Positions 8,246 through 16,828 are shown, counted from the stretch's first letter. The stretch: DNA of 64,000 bases from Pseudonocardia sp. HH130630-07 (GCF_001698125.1 NZ_CP013854.1:1550001-1614000); one strand, 5' to 3'. Notes: generated by a model from the letters alone, not told the origin. Made by a program: numbers and translations.

Positions 8246-9277
8246 TCAGGATCCGGAGCGCGGAGCGTGCGTCTGCGCTGCGCTGAAGGCCGCGTCGAAC
8301 GCCGCCTCCGGCGGTTCGAAGGCGAGCCCGGCGACGAACTCCCGGGCCTCGGGCGCACCCTGCAGCCGGCTCATCCCGGCGTCCTCCCACTCCACCGAGA
8401 TCGGCCCGGCGTAGCCGATCGCGTTGAGCGCGCGGAACGACGCCTCCCACGGCACGTCGCCGCGCCCGGTCGAGACGAAGTCCCAGCCGCGCCGCGGGTC
8501 CGCCCACGCCAGGTGGCTGCCGAGCCGGCCGTTGCGGCCGTTGCCGGTCTGCAGCTTCGCGTCCTTGCAGTCCACGTGGTAGATCCGGTCGGCGAAGTCG
8601 AGCAGGAACCCGACCGGGTCCAGGTCCTGCCACACGAAGTGCGACGGGTCCCAGTTCAGGCCGAACGCCGGCCGGTGACCGACCGCCTCCAGCGCCCGCC
8701 GCGTGCTCCAGTAGTCGTAGGCGATCTCCGACGGGTGGACCTCGTGCGCGAACCGGACGCCGACCTCGTCGAACACGTCGAGGATCGGGTGCCAGCGGGC
8801 GGCGAAGTCGGCGTAGCCGGCGTCGATCATGGACTGCGGGGTCGGCGGGAACATCGCCACGCACTTCCAGATGCTGCTCCCGGTGAACCCGACGACGGTG
8901 TCCACCCCGAGCGCCGCGGCCGCCCGCGCGGTGTCGGCCAGCTCGGCCGCCGCCCGGCGGCGGACGCCCTCCGGCTCGCCGTCGCCCCAGATCCGGGCGG
9001 GCAGGATGTCGTGGTGCCGCTCGTCGATCGGGTCGTCGCAGACGGCCTGTCCGACGAGATGGTTGGAGATCGCCCAGACCCCGAGGCCGTGCCGGTCCAG
9101 GATCTCCCGGCGGCCGCGCACGTAGTCCGGGTCGGACACCGCCGCCCGGACGTCGAAGTGGTCGCCCCAGCAGGCGATCTCCAGTCCGTCGTAGCCCCAG
9201 CCGGCGGCCAGCTCGCAGACCTCGGTGAACGGCAGGTCGGCCCACTGGCCGGTGAACAGGGTGATCGGGCGGGGCAT
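8246..9277 (-). CDS. Sugar phosphate isomerase/epimerase (TIM barrel, AP endonuclease 2 family)
   Basis: This 343-residue protein begins with [20 protein letters not shown] and carries [14 protein letters not shown], the usual strand-2 motif of xylose isomerase-like TIM barrels. Likely metal ligands lie in [26 protein letters not shown] and YHVDCKDAK. Relatives include hydroxypyruvate isomerases, inosose dehydratases and tagatose epimerases, so the reaction is open. It lies between a Gfo/Idh/MocA dehydrogenase and xylA in one operon; such dehydrogenase/epimerase pairs usually oxidise and epimerise an imported sugar or polyol. Confidence 0.85.
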   Translation of the reverse strand: MPRPITLFTGQWADLPFTEVCELAAGWGYDGLEIACWGDHFDVRAAVSDPDYVRGRREILDRHGLGVWAISNHLVGQAVCDDPIDERHHDILPARIWGDGEPEGVRRRAAAELADTARAAAALGVDTVVGFTGSSIWKCVAMFPPTPQSMIDAGYADFAARWHPILDVFDEVGVRFAHEVHPSEIAYDYWSTRRALEAVGHRPAFGLNWDPSHFVWQDLDPVGFLLDFADRIYHVDCKDAKLQTGNGRNGRLGSHLAWADPRRGWDFVSTGRGDVPWEASFRALNAIGYAGPISVEWEDAGMSRLQGAPEAREFVAGLAFEPPEAAFDAAFSAAQTHAPRSGS

Positions 9278-9301
9278 CGGTCCTCCGTGCGGGGTCGGGG
9301 A

Positions 9302-10450
9302 TCAGGGAGCGGGGACGGCGGTGAGCCGCGACTCGTCGGCCGCGCTGCGGACCACCGCGTCGAGCACGCGCTGGACCTGCAGGCCGTCGGCGAAGGTGGG
9401 CCGCACCGGTTCCCCGGCGGCGATCCCGGTGAGCAGGTCGAGCGCCTGGTGGGTGAAGGCGTGCTGGTAGCCGAGGCCGTGCCCGGGCGGCCACCAGCCG
9501 TCCAGATAGGGGTGGTCGGGCTCGGTGACCAGGATCCGGCGGAACCCGGCGGTCGCCGCGGGCTCGGTGTGGTCGTGGAACCACAGCTCGTTCATCGCCT
9601 CGAAGTCGAACGCGAGGCTCCCCGCGCTGCCCTCGATCTCCAGCCGGATGGCGTTCTTGCGGCCCGCGGCGAACCGGGTCGCCTCGAACGTGGCGAGCCC
9701 GCCGCCGGTGAGCCGGGCGGTGAACACGGCCGCGTCGTCGACGGTGACCTCCCCGGTCGCCGACGGGTCGTCCGGCAGCGGGCGCTGCGGGACGAACGTG
9801 ATCGTCTGGGCGGACACCATCGTCAGCAGCTCGCCGGTCACGTACTGCGCCGCGTCGACGATGTGCGCGCCGATGTCGCCCAGCGCCCCGGACCCGGCCC
9901 GGTCGGCCTGCAGCCGCCAGAGCAGCGGGAACGACGGGTCGACGATCCAGTCCTGCAGGTAGGCCGCCCGGACGTGGCGGACGGTGCCGATCCGGCCCTC
10001 GGCGACCAGCCGCCGGGCGAGCCCGATCGCCGGCACCCGGCGGTAGGTGAACCCGACGGTCGCGACGACGCCGTCGGCCGCGGCCCGCTCGGCGGCCGCC
10101 GCCATCTCCTCGGCCTCGGCGACCGAGTTGGCGAGCGGCTTCTCGCACAGCACGTGCTTGCCGGCAGCCAGCGCGGCGAGCGCGATGTCGCGGTGGCTGT
10201 CGCCCGGCGTGCATATGTCGACCAGCCCGACGTCCGGACGCTCGACCAGCGCCCGCCAGTCGGTCTCGACCTCGGCCCAGCCGAGCCGGTCCGCCGCGGC
10301 CCGGGCCCGGTCGTGGTCGCGCCCGCCGAGCGCGAGCAGGTCGGGCACCAGCGGGGGTGTGAAGACCCGGTGGACGTCGCGCCAGGCCTGGGAGTGCGCA
10401 CGGCCCATGAAGCTGTGCCCGACCATCCCGATGCCGATCCGCATCGTCAC
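9302..10450 (-). CDS. Gfo/Idh/MocA family NAD(P)-dependent oxidoreductase
   Basis: The 382-residue protein has an N-terminal Rossmann start RIGIGMVGHSFMGRAHSQAW, the KHVLCEKPLANSVAEAEEM motif that carries the catalytic Lys of the family, and the C-terminal substrate domain. Such enzymes oxidise sugars, polyols or inositols with NAD(P). GTG 10450 overlaps the stop of the binding-protein gene (GTGA); ATG 10444 is an alternative. Its place between the ABC transporter and the epimerase gene suggests it acts on the transported sugar. Confidence 0.88.
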   Translation of the reverse strand: MTMRIGIGMVGHSFMGRAHSQAWRDVHRVFTPPLVPDLLALGGRDHDRARAAADRLGWAEVETDWRALVERPDVGLVDICTPGDSHRDIALAALAAGKHVLCEKPLANSVAEAEEMAAAAERAAADGVVATVGFTYRRVPAIGLARRLVAEGRIGTVRHVRAAYLQDWIVDPSFPLLWRLQADRAGSGALGDIGAHIVDAAQYVTGELLTMVSAQTITFVPQRPLPDDPSATGEVTVDDAAVFTARLTGGGLATFEATRFAAGRKNAIRLEIEGSAGSLAFDFEAMNELWFHDHTEPAATAGFRRILVTEPDHPYLDGWWPPGHGLGYQHAFTHQALDLLTGIAAGEPVRPTFADGLQVQRVLDAVVRSAADESRLTAVPAP

Positions 10451-11496
10451 GAGGCGAACCCCACCGGCAGGTACTCGTCGACGTTCTCCCGGGTCACGGT
10501 GGCCGAGTGCGCGGTGATGCTGGTCGGCACCTCGTGCTCGACGAGATCGCCCAGCCCGCGCCCCTGCCCGATCAGCCGGGCCAGCCCGATCGCCGAGGAC
10601 GCCATGGTCGGGCTGTAGAGGACGGTCGCCTTGAGCACGCCGTCGTCGGCCTTGATCCGGTCCATCGCGTTCGTCGAGCCGGCGCCGCCGACCAGGACGA
10701 ACTCGCTGCGCCCGGCGGCCTCGATCGCGGCGAGCACCCCGACACCCTGGTCGTCGTCGTGGTTCCAGACGGCGTCGAGCCGGCTCGCGGACTGCAGCAG
10801 GTTCGCCGTCTGGCGCTCGCCGGACTCGACGGTGAACTCGGCCGAGACCCGCGGGCCGACCGAGAACCCGCGGGCGGCGAGCGCGTCGGCGAAGCCCTGG
10901 CTGCGCTGGCGGGTCAGCGGGAGCGAGTCGATCCCGGCGATCTCGCCGATCACCGGGTCGGTGACCTGGTTGCGGGTGAGGTGGTCGGCGATCCAGGTGC
11001 CCGCGCTGACCCCCATGCCGTAGTTGTCGCCGCCGATCCAGGTCCGGTAGGCGAGCGCGGTGTCGAAGACCCGGTCGATGTTGACGACGGGGATGCCGGC
11101 GTCCATCGCGGCCCGGCCGACGGTGGTGAGCGCCGCCCCGTCGAACGGGAGCACCACGAGCACGTCCGGCCGGCCGTTGATCAGCGTCTCGACCTGGGCG
11201 ATCTGCTGGTTGACGTCGTTGGTCCCCTCGGTGGCCTGCAGGGTCACGTCCGGGAACTGCTCGGCCTGGGCGGTGGCGTTGCGGCTGATCGCCGCCATCC
11301 AGCCGTGGTCGGCGGCCGGGGCGCTGAACCCGATGGTGACCTCCCGGCCGGGTGCGGCGTTGTCGCCGCCGGCGCCGACGTTCGCACCGGACTCGGGGCC
11401 GGCGGCCGGGGTGTTGGAGGTACAGCCGGCGAGGGCCGTCCCGCCGAGCAGCGCGCCGCCGAGCAGCAGGCCCCGGCGGCCGAGGGTGAGGGACAT
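10447..11496 (-). CDS. Sugar ABC transporter substrate-binding lipoprotein
   Basis: The 349-residue protein has a lipoprotein signal (LGRRGLLLGGALLGGTALAG, then Cys) with an arginine pair that could suit Tat export. The rest is a ribose/xylose-type periplasmic binding protein fold: ATEGTNDVNQQIAQVETLIN, DVLVVLPFDGAALTTV and AGIPVVNIDRVFD. It captures a sugar outside the membrane and hands it to the permease encoded just upstream. The gap to the permease gene is 17 bp. The ligand is probably a pentose or related polyol, judged from the operon only. Confidence 0.88.
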   Translation of the reverse strand: MSLTLGRRGLLLGGALLGGTALAGCTSNTPAAGPESGANVGAGGDNAAPGREVTIGFSAPAADHGWMAAISRNATAQAEQFPDVTLQATEGTNDVNQQIAQVETLINGRPDVLVVLPFDGAALTTVGRAAMDAGIPVVNIDRVFDTALAYRTWIGGDNYGMGVSAGTWIADHLTRNQVTDPVIGEIAGIDSLPLTRQRSQGFADALAARGFSVGPRVSAEFTVESGERQTANLLQSASRLDAVWNHDDDQGVGVLAAIEAAGRSEFVLVGGAGSTNAMDRIKADDGVLKATVLYSPTMASSAIGLARLIGQGRGLGDLVEHEVPTSITAHSATVTRENVDEYLPVGFAS

Positions 11497-11513
11497 GACG
11501 GGCTCCGTTCAGT

Positions 11514-12638
11514 TCAGTGGTCGGGCCTGGACTCCGCTGTGGACCGCGCTGGGGACGGCGCTGGGGACGGCGCTGGGGACGACTCTGTGGACGACGCTGT
11601 GGACGGCGCCGGTGGCGGGCCCCGGCGGATGCGCGTCCCGCGCAGGTTCAGGGACTGGAAGAGCACCGCGAGCACGATGATCCCGCCCTTGGCGATGTTC
11701 TGGACGTCGGTCGGCAGGTTGTTCAGCGTGAACACGTTGCCGATCACCGTGAAGATCAGGACGCCGACGACGGTGCCGATCATGGATCCGCGCCCGCCGG
11801 ACAGCAGCGCCCCGCCGATCACGACGGCGGCGATCGCGTCCAGCTCGTAGAGCAGGCCGTTGGTCGAGGCCCCGGACGTCGTGCGGGCCACCACCAGCAT
11901 CGCGGCGATCCCGCAGCAGGCGCCGAGCAGCACGTAGAGCCACATCGTGTGCCGCCGGACGTCGATCCCGGCGAGCCGGGCCGCCTCCGGGTTACCGCCC
12001 ACGGCCAGGGTGCGGCGCCCGAACGTCGTGCGCTCCAGCACGACCCAGCCGGCCGCCACCACCGCGGCGAAGACCCAGATCAGCACCGGGACCCCGAGCA
12101 GGTCCCCGCGCAGCGCGTCGGAGAACCCGTCCTCCCGGACCACCTGGGTCTGGCCGCCGCTGATCCGCTCGGCCAGCCCGCGGGCCGACACGAGCATCGC
12201 CAGCGTCGCGATGAACGGCACGACCCGGCCGTAGGCGACGAGGACCCCGTTCACCAGCCCGCAGCCCGCGCCGACGAGCAGCGCGCAGATCATCATCGTG
12301 ACGGGCCCGAAGGACTGGGTCGCCAGCGTCGTCATCCAGACGCTGGACAGCGCGACGATCGACCCGACCGACAGGTCGATGCCACCGCCGATGATCACGA
12401 ACGTCATCCCGACGCTGACCACACCGATCGCCGCCGCCAGGCGCAGCATCGTCGAGACGTTGCCCTCGGTGAGGAACGCGTCCGGCCGGGTCAGCTGCCC
12501 GACGACGCAGATCACGAGCAGCACCCCGACCAGGACGACGAGCCGGGTGTCCGGGCGGAACCGCGGGCGCCGGCCCGCCCCGGACGGCGGCTCCGGCGCG
12601 GTGGTGCCGGGGCGGGGCCCGCTCGCCACCTCGCTCAC
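11514..12638 (-). CDS. Sugar ABC transporter permease (ribose/xylose type)
   Basis: The 374-residue membrane protein has many hydrophobic helices and the family motif GGIDLSVGSIVALSS followed by NPEAARLAGIDV (the EAA-like loop of RbsC/XylH permeases). GTG 12638 overlaps the ATPase stop (GTGA). The C-terminal tail, about 30 residues after LRGTRIRRGPPPAP, is an unusual Ser/Ala/Pro/Thr-rich stretch coded by 12-bp tandem repeats (about 11530-11620) and is probably disordered in the cytoplasm. Confidence 0.88.
   Translation of the reverse strand: MSEVASGPRPGTTAPEPPSGAGRRPRFRPDTRLVVLVGVLLVICVVGQLTRPDAFLTEGNVSTMLRLAAAIGVVSVGMTFVIIGGGIDLSVGSIVALSSVWMTTLATQSFGPVTMMICALLVGAGCGLVNGVLVAYGRVVPFIATLAMLVSARGLAERISGGQTQVVREDGFSDALRGDLLGVPVLIWVFAAVVAAGWVVLERTTFGRRTLAVGGNPEAARLAGIDVRRHTMWLYVLLGACCGIAAMLVVARTTSGASTNGLLYELDAIAAVVIGGALLSGGRGSMIGTVVGVLIFTVIGNVFTLNNLPTDVQNIAKGGIIVLAVLFQSLNLRGTRIRRGPPPAPSTASSTESSPAPSPAPSPARSTAESRPDH
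11530..11620. repeat. 12-bp tandem repeats in the permease 3' end
   Basis: The plus strand shows repeated and slightly varied copies of GCTGGGGACGGC and related units (GCTGTGGACGGC). They encode the SPAPSPAPSPARSTAES-like tail of the permease. Slippage at such repeats would change tail length without loss of frame because each unit is four codons. Confidence 0.7.
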
Positions 12639-14179
12639 GGCAGGTTCTCCTCGGTCACGTGCACGCTCCCCTCCATCGCCGCCCGCAGGACGTCGGACTC
12701 GTCGATCTCCCCGGCCGCGGCGCGGGCGACCACCCGGCCCTCGCGCAGCACGAGCACCCGGTCGGCCAGCCCCAGCACCTCGGGCACCTCGCTGGACACG
12801 AGCAGCACCGCCATCCCGGCCGCCGCCAGCTCGCCGATCAGCTCGTACATCTGGGACCGGGCGCCGACGTCGACCCCGCGGGTCGGCTCGTCGAGCAGCA
12901 GCACCCGGGTGTCGCGGACCAGCCACCGCCCGACGACGACCTTCTGCTGGTTCCCGCCGGACAGCGTCCCGACCGTCCGGTGCGGGTCGGCGGGGCGCAG
13001 CCCGAGCCGCTCGGCCAGCCCGGCCGCGGTCCCGGTCTCGGCGCCACGGCGCAGGAACCCGGCGGTGGAGAACCCGCCGAGCGAGGCCAGGGTCAGGTTC
13101 CGCGCGACCGACATCCCCGGGACCAGTCCCTGGCTCTTGCGCTCCTCGGGGACCAGCCCGATCCCGGCCCGGACCGCCGCCCGCACCGAGCCGGGGCGCG
13201 GCTCCCGCCCGTCGACGAGGATCCGCCCGGCGTCCGGGCGGCGGGCACCGGCGATCGTCTCCAGCACCTCGGTCCGGCCGGCGCCGACCAGCCCGGTCAG
13301 GCCGACGACCTCGCCCGGCCGGACGCTCAGCGACACGTCGGCGAACTCACCGTGCCGGCTCAGCCCGGCGACCTCCAGCACCGGGTCCGGGCCGACGGCG
13401 ACCGGGGCACGGTCGGGGAACGCGCTCTCCCAGCGGCGGCCGGTCATCAGCCCGACCAGCTCCGGTGCCGGGGTGGCCGCGGGCAGCCCGGCGGCGACGG
13501 TCCGCCCGTCCTTCAGGACGGTGACCCGGTGCCCGATCCGCCGGATCTCGGCCATCCGGTGCGAGATGTAGACGACGGCGACCCCGGCCGCGGTCAGCTC
13601 GCCGATCACCCGGAACAGGTTGTCGACCTCGTCGTCGGCCAGGGCGGCACTCGGCTCGTCCATCACGATGATCGACGCGTCGTGCGCGAGCGCCCTGGCC
13701 ATGGACACCAGCTGGCGCGCGGCCGGCGGGAGCACCGCGACGGGTGCGTGCGGGTCCAGCTCCGGGTGACCGAGCCCGGCGAGGATCTCCGCGGCCCGCC
13801 GGTGCGCGTGCCGGTACCGGACGAACCCCCCGCGGGACGGCTCGGAGCCCAGGAACACGTTCTCCGCGACCGAGAGCCACGGCGCGAGATCGAGTTCCTG
13901 GTACATCGTGGCGATCCCGGCCCGTAGCGCGGCCGCCGGCCCGGTGAGGACGACAGGTTCCCCGGCCAGCGTGACCGTCCCGGCGTCCGGCCGGTGCACC
14001 CCGGCCAGCACCTTGATCAGCGTCGACTTGCCGGCCCCGTTCTGCCCGAGCAGGCAGTGCACCTCACCCGCGGCGACCTCGAGGTCCACCCCGTCGAGCG
14101 CGCGCACGCCGGGGAAGGACTTCTCGATCCCGGTCATCCGCAGCGCGGGACCGGGTCCCCGATGGGTGGTTTGGGTCAC
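12635..14179 (-). CDS. Sugar ABC transporter ATP-binding protein (two ABC domains)
   Basis: The 514-residue protein is a tandem ABC ATPase of the RbsA/XylG type. The first domain has Walker A GQNGAGKST and Walker B IIVMDEPSAALADDEVD; the second has the modified Walker A GLVGAGRTE, the signature LSGGNQQKVVVGRW and Walker B VLLLDEPTRGVDVGAR. GTG 14179 is chosen over the longer open frame because only it places the ABC domain near the N-terminus. It is the first gene of the minus-strand sugar operon and faces the ROK gene across a 105-bp gap. Confidence 0.9.
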   Translation of the reverse strand: MTQTTHRGPGPALRMTGIEKSFPGVRALDGVDLEVAAGEVHCLLGQNGAGKSTLIKVLAGVHRPDAGTVTLAGEPVVLTGPAAALRAGIATMYQELDLAPWLSVAENVFLGSEPSRGGFVRYRHAHRRAAEILAGLGHPELDPHAPVAVLPPAARQLVSMARALAHDASIIVMDEPSAALADDEVDNLFRVIGELTAAGVAVVYISHRMAEIRRIGHRVTVLKDGRTVAAGLPAATPAPELVGLMTGRRWESAFPDRAPVAVGPDPVLEVAGLSRHGEFADVSLSVRPGEVVGLTGLVGAGRTEVLETIAGARRPDAGRILVDGREPRPGSVRAAVRAGIGLVPEERKSQGLVPGMSVARNLTLASLGGFSTAGFLRRGAETGTAAGLAERLGLRPADPHRTVGTLSGGNQQKVVVGRWLVRDTRVLLLDEPTRGVDVGARSQMYELIGELAAAGMAVLLVSSEVPEVLGLADRVLVLREGRVVARAAAGEIDESDVLRAAMEGSVHVTEENLP

Positions 14180-14284
14180 AGTGCGAATCCTGCACCACCC
14201 GAACGAGTGATCACCAGTCTTTAGTTCGGATCCCCGACGAAATGATCGTGGTGCCCTCCGGAGGCGGGTGGGAGGATCGCGGCC

Positions 14285-15535
14285 ATGTCGGCGGCACCTC
14301 CCGGATCGCCGTCCGCCGGACCGCCGTCTCCCGGATCGGCACCGATGCGCCACCGCGGGATGCGCGAGCACAACCTCGCGCTGGTGCTGGCCACGGTCGC
14401 GGCGGGCGGACCGACGACCCGCGCCCGGCTCGCCGAGACGACCGGGCTCACGAAGTCCACGGTGTCCTCGCTGGTCGCCGGGCTGGTCGAGCACCGGTTG
14501 CTGGTCCAGGCCCCGGCGGCACCGGACGGGGAGCGCGGGCGCCCCGGGTCCGGGATCGGCCTGCACGGCGACCACGTCGCGGCGCTGGGGATCGAGGTGG
14601 CGGTCGGGCGCACCGACGCCGTCGTGCTCGACCTGCGGCGCCGGGTCCGGGTCCGGCTCGGCCGGCTGGTCGGCAACCGGCGCCCGGCCGCGGAGGTCCT
14701 GCACGACGTCGGCACGCTCGCCGCGGAGGCGGTGACGCTGGCGGCCGGGCAGGGACTGACCGTCGTCGGGGCCGCACTCGGGCTGCCCGCGCTGCTCGAC
14801 CGCGACGCGCGCCGGGTGCTGTTCGCCCCCAACCTCGGCTGGCGCGACGTCGATCTGGACCCGCTGCTCGCCGAGCTGCTGCCCGGTGCGCCGTTCGCGA
14901 TCCGGGTGGACAACGAGGCCAACGTCGCCGCGCTCGGCGAGCTGCGCACCGGATCGGGACGGGACCGGTCGTCGTTCGTGCTGGTCACCGGGGAGGTCGG
15001 GATCGGGGCGGGACTGGTACTGGACTCGGCGCTGCACCCCGGGGCCGCCGGGTTCGCCGGGGAGATCGGGCACCTGCCCGTGCGCGGCGACGGCCGCCGG
15101 TGCGCCTGCGGGGCCCGCGGCTGCCTGGAGACCGTCGCCGGGCGCGAGGCGGTGCTGCGCGCGGCCGGGCGCGACGGCCCCGGCGGGTTCGACGACCTGC
15201 TCGACGACCTGCGCCGCCGGGAGCCGGCCGCGCTGTCGGCGGTGGCCGGGGCCGGTGACGCGCTGGCGACCGCGCTGGGGGCGGTGGTGAAGATCGTGGA
15301 CCCCGGAACGGTGATTCTCGGCGGGCCGCTGGCGGCGCTCGGCGAGCCCCTGGCGACCCGGGTGGCGGCCGGGCTGCGCCGCGAGCTGGCGGGCCTGGGG
15401 CGCCCCGTCCCCGACGTGCTGCTGTCCGGGCTCGCCGCGGACGCCGCGCTGGTCGGCGCCGCCCTCTCGGTGCTCGACGAGGTGCTGGCCGACCCGGCGC
15501 GGGCCATGACCGGCGGCGCCACGCCACCGGGCTGA
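14285..15535 (+). CDS. ROK family transcriptional repressor (XylR-like)
   Basis: The 416-residue protein joins an N-terminal winged helix (MREHNLALVLATVAAGGPTT to TKSTVSSLVAGLVEHRLL) to a ROK sugar-kinase-like domain with the zinc motif CACGARGCLE and AGFAGEIGHLPV. It is divergent from the sugar ABC/xylA operon, which is the standard place for XylR/NagC-like repressors that respond to the sugar. The 105-bp gap holds a weak inverted repeat CCGAAC-N19-GTTCGG (14199-14229) that could be an operator. Sugar specificity is inferred from context only. Confidence 0.85.
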   Translation: MSAAPPGSPSAGPPSPGSAPMRHRGMREHNLALVLATVAAGGPTTRARLAETTGLTKSTVSSLVAGLVEHRLLVQAPAAPDGERGRPGSGIGLHGDHVAALGIEVAVGRTDAVVLDLRRRVRVRLGRLVGNRRPAAEVLHDVGTLAAEAVTLAAGQGLTVVGAALGLPALLDRDARRVLFAPNLGWRDVDLDPLLAELLPGAPFAIRVDNEANVAALGELRTGSGRDRSSFVLVTGEVGIGAGLVLDSALHPGAAGFAGEIGHLPVRGDGRRCACGARGCLETVAGREAVLRAAGRDGPGGFDDLLDDLRRREPAALSAVAGAGDALATALGAVVKIVDPGTVILGGPLAALGEPLATRVAAGLRRELAGLGRPVPDVLLSGLAADAALVGAALSVLDEVLADPARAMTGGATPPG

Positions 15536-15790
15536 CGACCCGTCGTCGGACTACGCGATCCCCCCACGGTCTGAGGCCCCGCGGTACCGATCTCGTCCCT
15601 TCTACTGATGCGGCGCAACGGTTCCTGCGGCACGGTAGGTGTCATGAGCGATGCGAAGCACCGGCCGGCGGGCCGCCCGGACACCCCGGGGAACCCGCCT
15701 GCCGGGTGCGGTCGCTCGGCCGAGTCGACGCGGTCCCCCCGCAACCGGGCGGGATCGGCGTACGGCACCCAGCACGGAGAAAGGAATCCC
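15536..15790 (+). promoter_or_regulatory. Leader region of the repeat protein, possibly structured RNA
   Basis: This 255-bp stretch has no convincing gene. It is rich in short complementary segments, such as CACCGGCCGGCGGGCC, CACCCCGGGGAACCC and CCCCGCAACCGGGCGGGATC, and ends in GGAGAAAGGA before the start codon. Secreted cell-wall proteins of actinobacteria often carry ydaO-type cyclic di-AMP riboswitches in such leaders. I cannot align it with confidence to that motif, so this is only a candidate. Confidence 0.25.
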
Positions 15791-16300
15791 ATGTCGAAGT
15801 CCCGGTCCCTGACCCGAGCCCTCGTTCCCGCGGTCACCGCCGTCGCGATGGCCGGAGCCCTGGCCGCCGGTCCCGCCACCGCCGCCTTCGCCGACACCCC
15901 GGTGCCGCCCGGGAGCGCCGGCGACGTGAACGGCAACGGGATCCTCGACTCCAGCGAGACCCCGGACAACCCCGACGCCCCGATCCGGCTCGGCAGCCCG
16001 GTCCCGGTCGGCAGCCCCGGCGACACCAACAACAACGGTCTGCTCGACTCCAGCGAGCGCCCGGACAACCCGGACGACGTCAACGGCAACGGGGTCCTCG
16101 ACTCCAGCGAGACCCCCGACAACCCCGACGACGTCAACGGCAACGGGGTCCTCGACTCCAGCGAGACCCCCGACAACCCCGACGACGTCAACGGCAACGG
16201 GGTCCTCGACTCCAGCGAGACCCCCGACAACCCCGACGACGTCAACGGCAACGGCGTGCTCGACTCCAGCGAGACCCCGGACAACCCGGACCTGCCCTGA
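15791..16300 (+). CDS. Secreted protein with tandem calcium-loop repeats
   Basis: The 169-residue product has a signal peptide (MSKSRSLTRALVPAVTAVAM onward, cleavage likely after AAFA). The mature part holds six copies of a motif DxNxNGxxDSSExPDNPD: two diverged (GDVNGNGILDSSE, GDTNNNGLLDSSE) and four perfect 18-residue units. DxNxNGxxDxxE matches the calcium loop of dockerin/thrombospondin type 3 repeats. ATG 15791 is chosen because GGAGAAAGGA precedes it and the signal peptide begins there. No catalytic domain is present. It may be an extracellular calcium-dependent spacer or wall-associated protein; function is unknown. Confidence 0.8.
   Translation: MSKSRSLTRALVPAVTAVAMAGALAAGPATAAFADTPVPPGSAGDVNGNGILDSSETPDNPDAPIRLGSPVPVGSPGDTNNNGLLDSSERPDNPDDVNGNGVLDSSETPDNPDDVNGNGVLDSSETPDNPDDVNGNGVLDSSETPDNPDDVNGNGVLDSSETPDNPDLP
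16076..16291 (+). repeat. Four perfect or near-perfect 54-bp tandem repeats
   Basis: Units at 16076-16129, 16130-16183, 16184-16237 and 16238-16291 each encode DVNGNGVLDSSETPDNPD. The first three are nearly identical in DNA; the last differs in a few third positions (GGCGTGCTC for GGGGTCCTC). The low silent divergence suggests recent expansion or gene conversion. Confidence 0.9.
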
Positions 16301-16306
16301 GTCGTC

Positions 16307-16337
16307 GTCCCCGCGCGGCTCCCGGCCGCGCGGGGAC
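16307..16337 (+). terminator. Terminator hairpin after the repeat protein
   Basis: GTCCCCGCGCGG (16307-16318) pairs perfectly with CCGCGCGGGGAC (16326-16337) around a 7-base loop, six bases after the stop codon. There is no T run, as is common in high-GC actinobacteria. Confidence 0.7.
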
Positions 16338-16353
16338 ACCCGCCTGCGACTAT

Positions 16354-16401
16354 CGGCCGGCGGACCCCGGTGTGGCGCGATGCGCCGGGGTCCGCCGGCC
16401 G
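16354..16401. terminator. Second hairpin between convergent genes
   Basis: A perfect 17-bp inverted repeat, CGGCCGGCGGACCCCGG (16354-16370) with CCGGGGTCCGCCGGCCG (16385-16401), spans a 14-base loop. It lies 14 bp before the stop of the minus-strand response-regulator remnant, so it may end transcription from both sides. Confidence 0.65.
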
Positions 16402-16414
16402 TCGTCGTCCTGCG

Positions 16415-16828
16415 TCAGCGGACCAGGCCGTGCTCGTGCGCCGCGATCGCGGCCTGCACCCGGTTGCGCACGCCGAGCCGATCGAGGATCGCGCTGACGT
16501 GCGCCTCGACCGTCCCCTCCACCAGGTGCAGCTCCCGGCCGATCTCGGCGTTGGACAGGCCGCGGCCGAGCAGGCCGAGCACCGTCCGCTCGCGCCCGGT
16601 GAGGGCGTCGACGGCGGGCCGCGGCACCGACGACGGCGGGCGCGGCGGGTGCAGCTCCAGCAGCCGCCGGGTCATCCGCGGGGACAGGTAGGCACCGCCC
16701 GCCGCGACCGCGCGTACACCCGTGCCCGGCATCCGGACGTCGAGGACGGCCGCGTCCGGCCAGTGCGCCGACGCCGGCTCGACGGCCTCGCGACGGCCCG
16801 CCGCCTCGGCGAGGAGCGCGCCTGGCAT
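16415..16828 (-). pseudogene. NarL/LuxR response regulator remnant with collapsed receiver domain
   Basis: The 137-codon frame keeps an intact C-terminal LuxR helix-turn-helix (LTGRERTVLGLLGRGLSNAE, then GTVEAHVSAILDRLGVRNRV). The receiver is reduced to VLDVRMPGTG joined straight to VRAVAAGGAYLSPRMTRRLL. In normal NarL-type regulators about 60 residues lie between these, and another 30-40 N-terminal residues with the acidic pocket are also missing. The phospho-acceptor segment DVRMP remains but cannot fold as a receiver. It may be a decayed gene or a DNA-binding stub that acts without phosphorylation. No partner kinase is adjacent. Confidence 0.7.

Noticed and set aside
15536..15790. A definite cyclic di-AMP riboswitch
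   Set aside because: The motif could not be aligned by eye; it is kept only as a low-confidence structured leader.
16076..16291. A CRISPR-like array
   Set aside because: The 54-bp units are directly adjacent with no spacers and code in frame for a secreted repeat protein.
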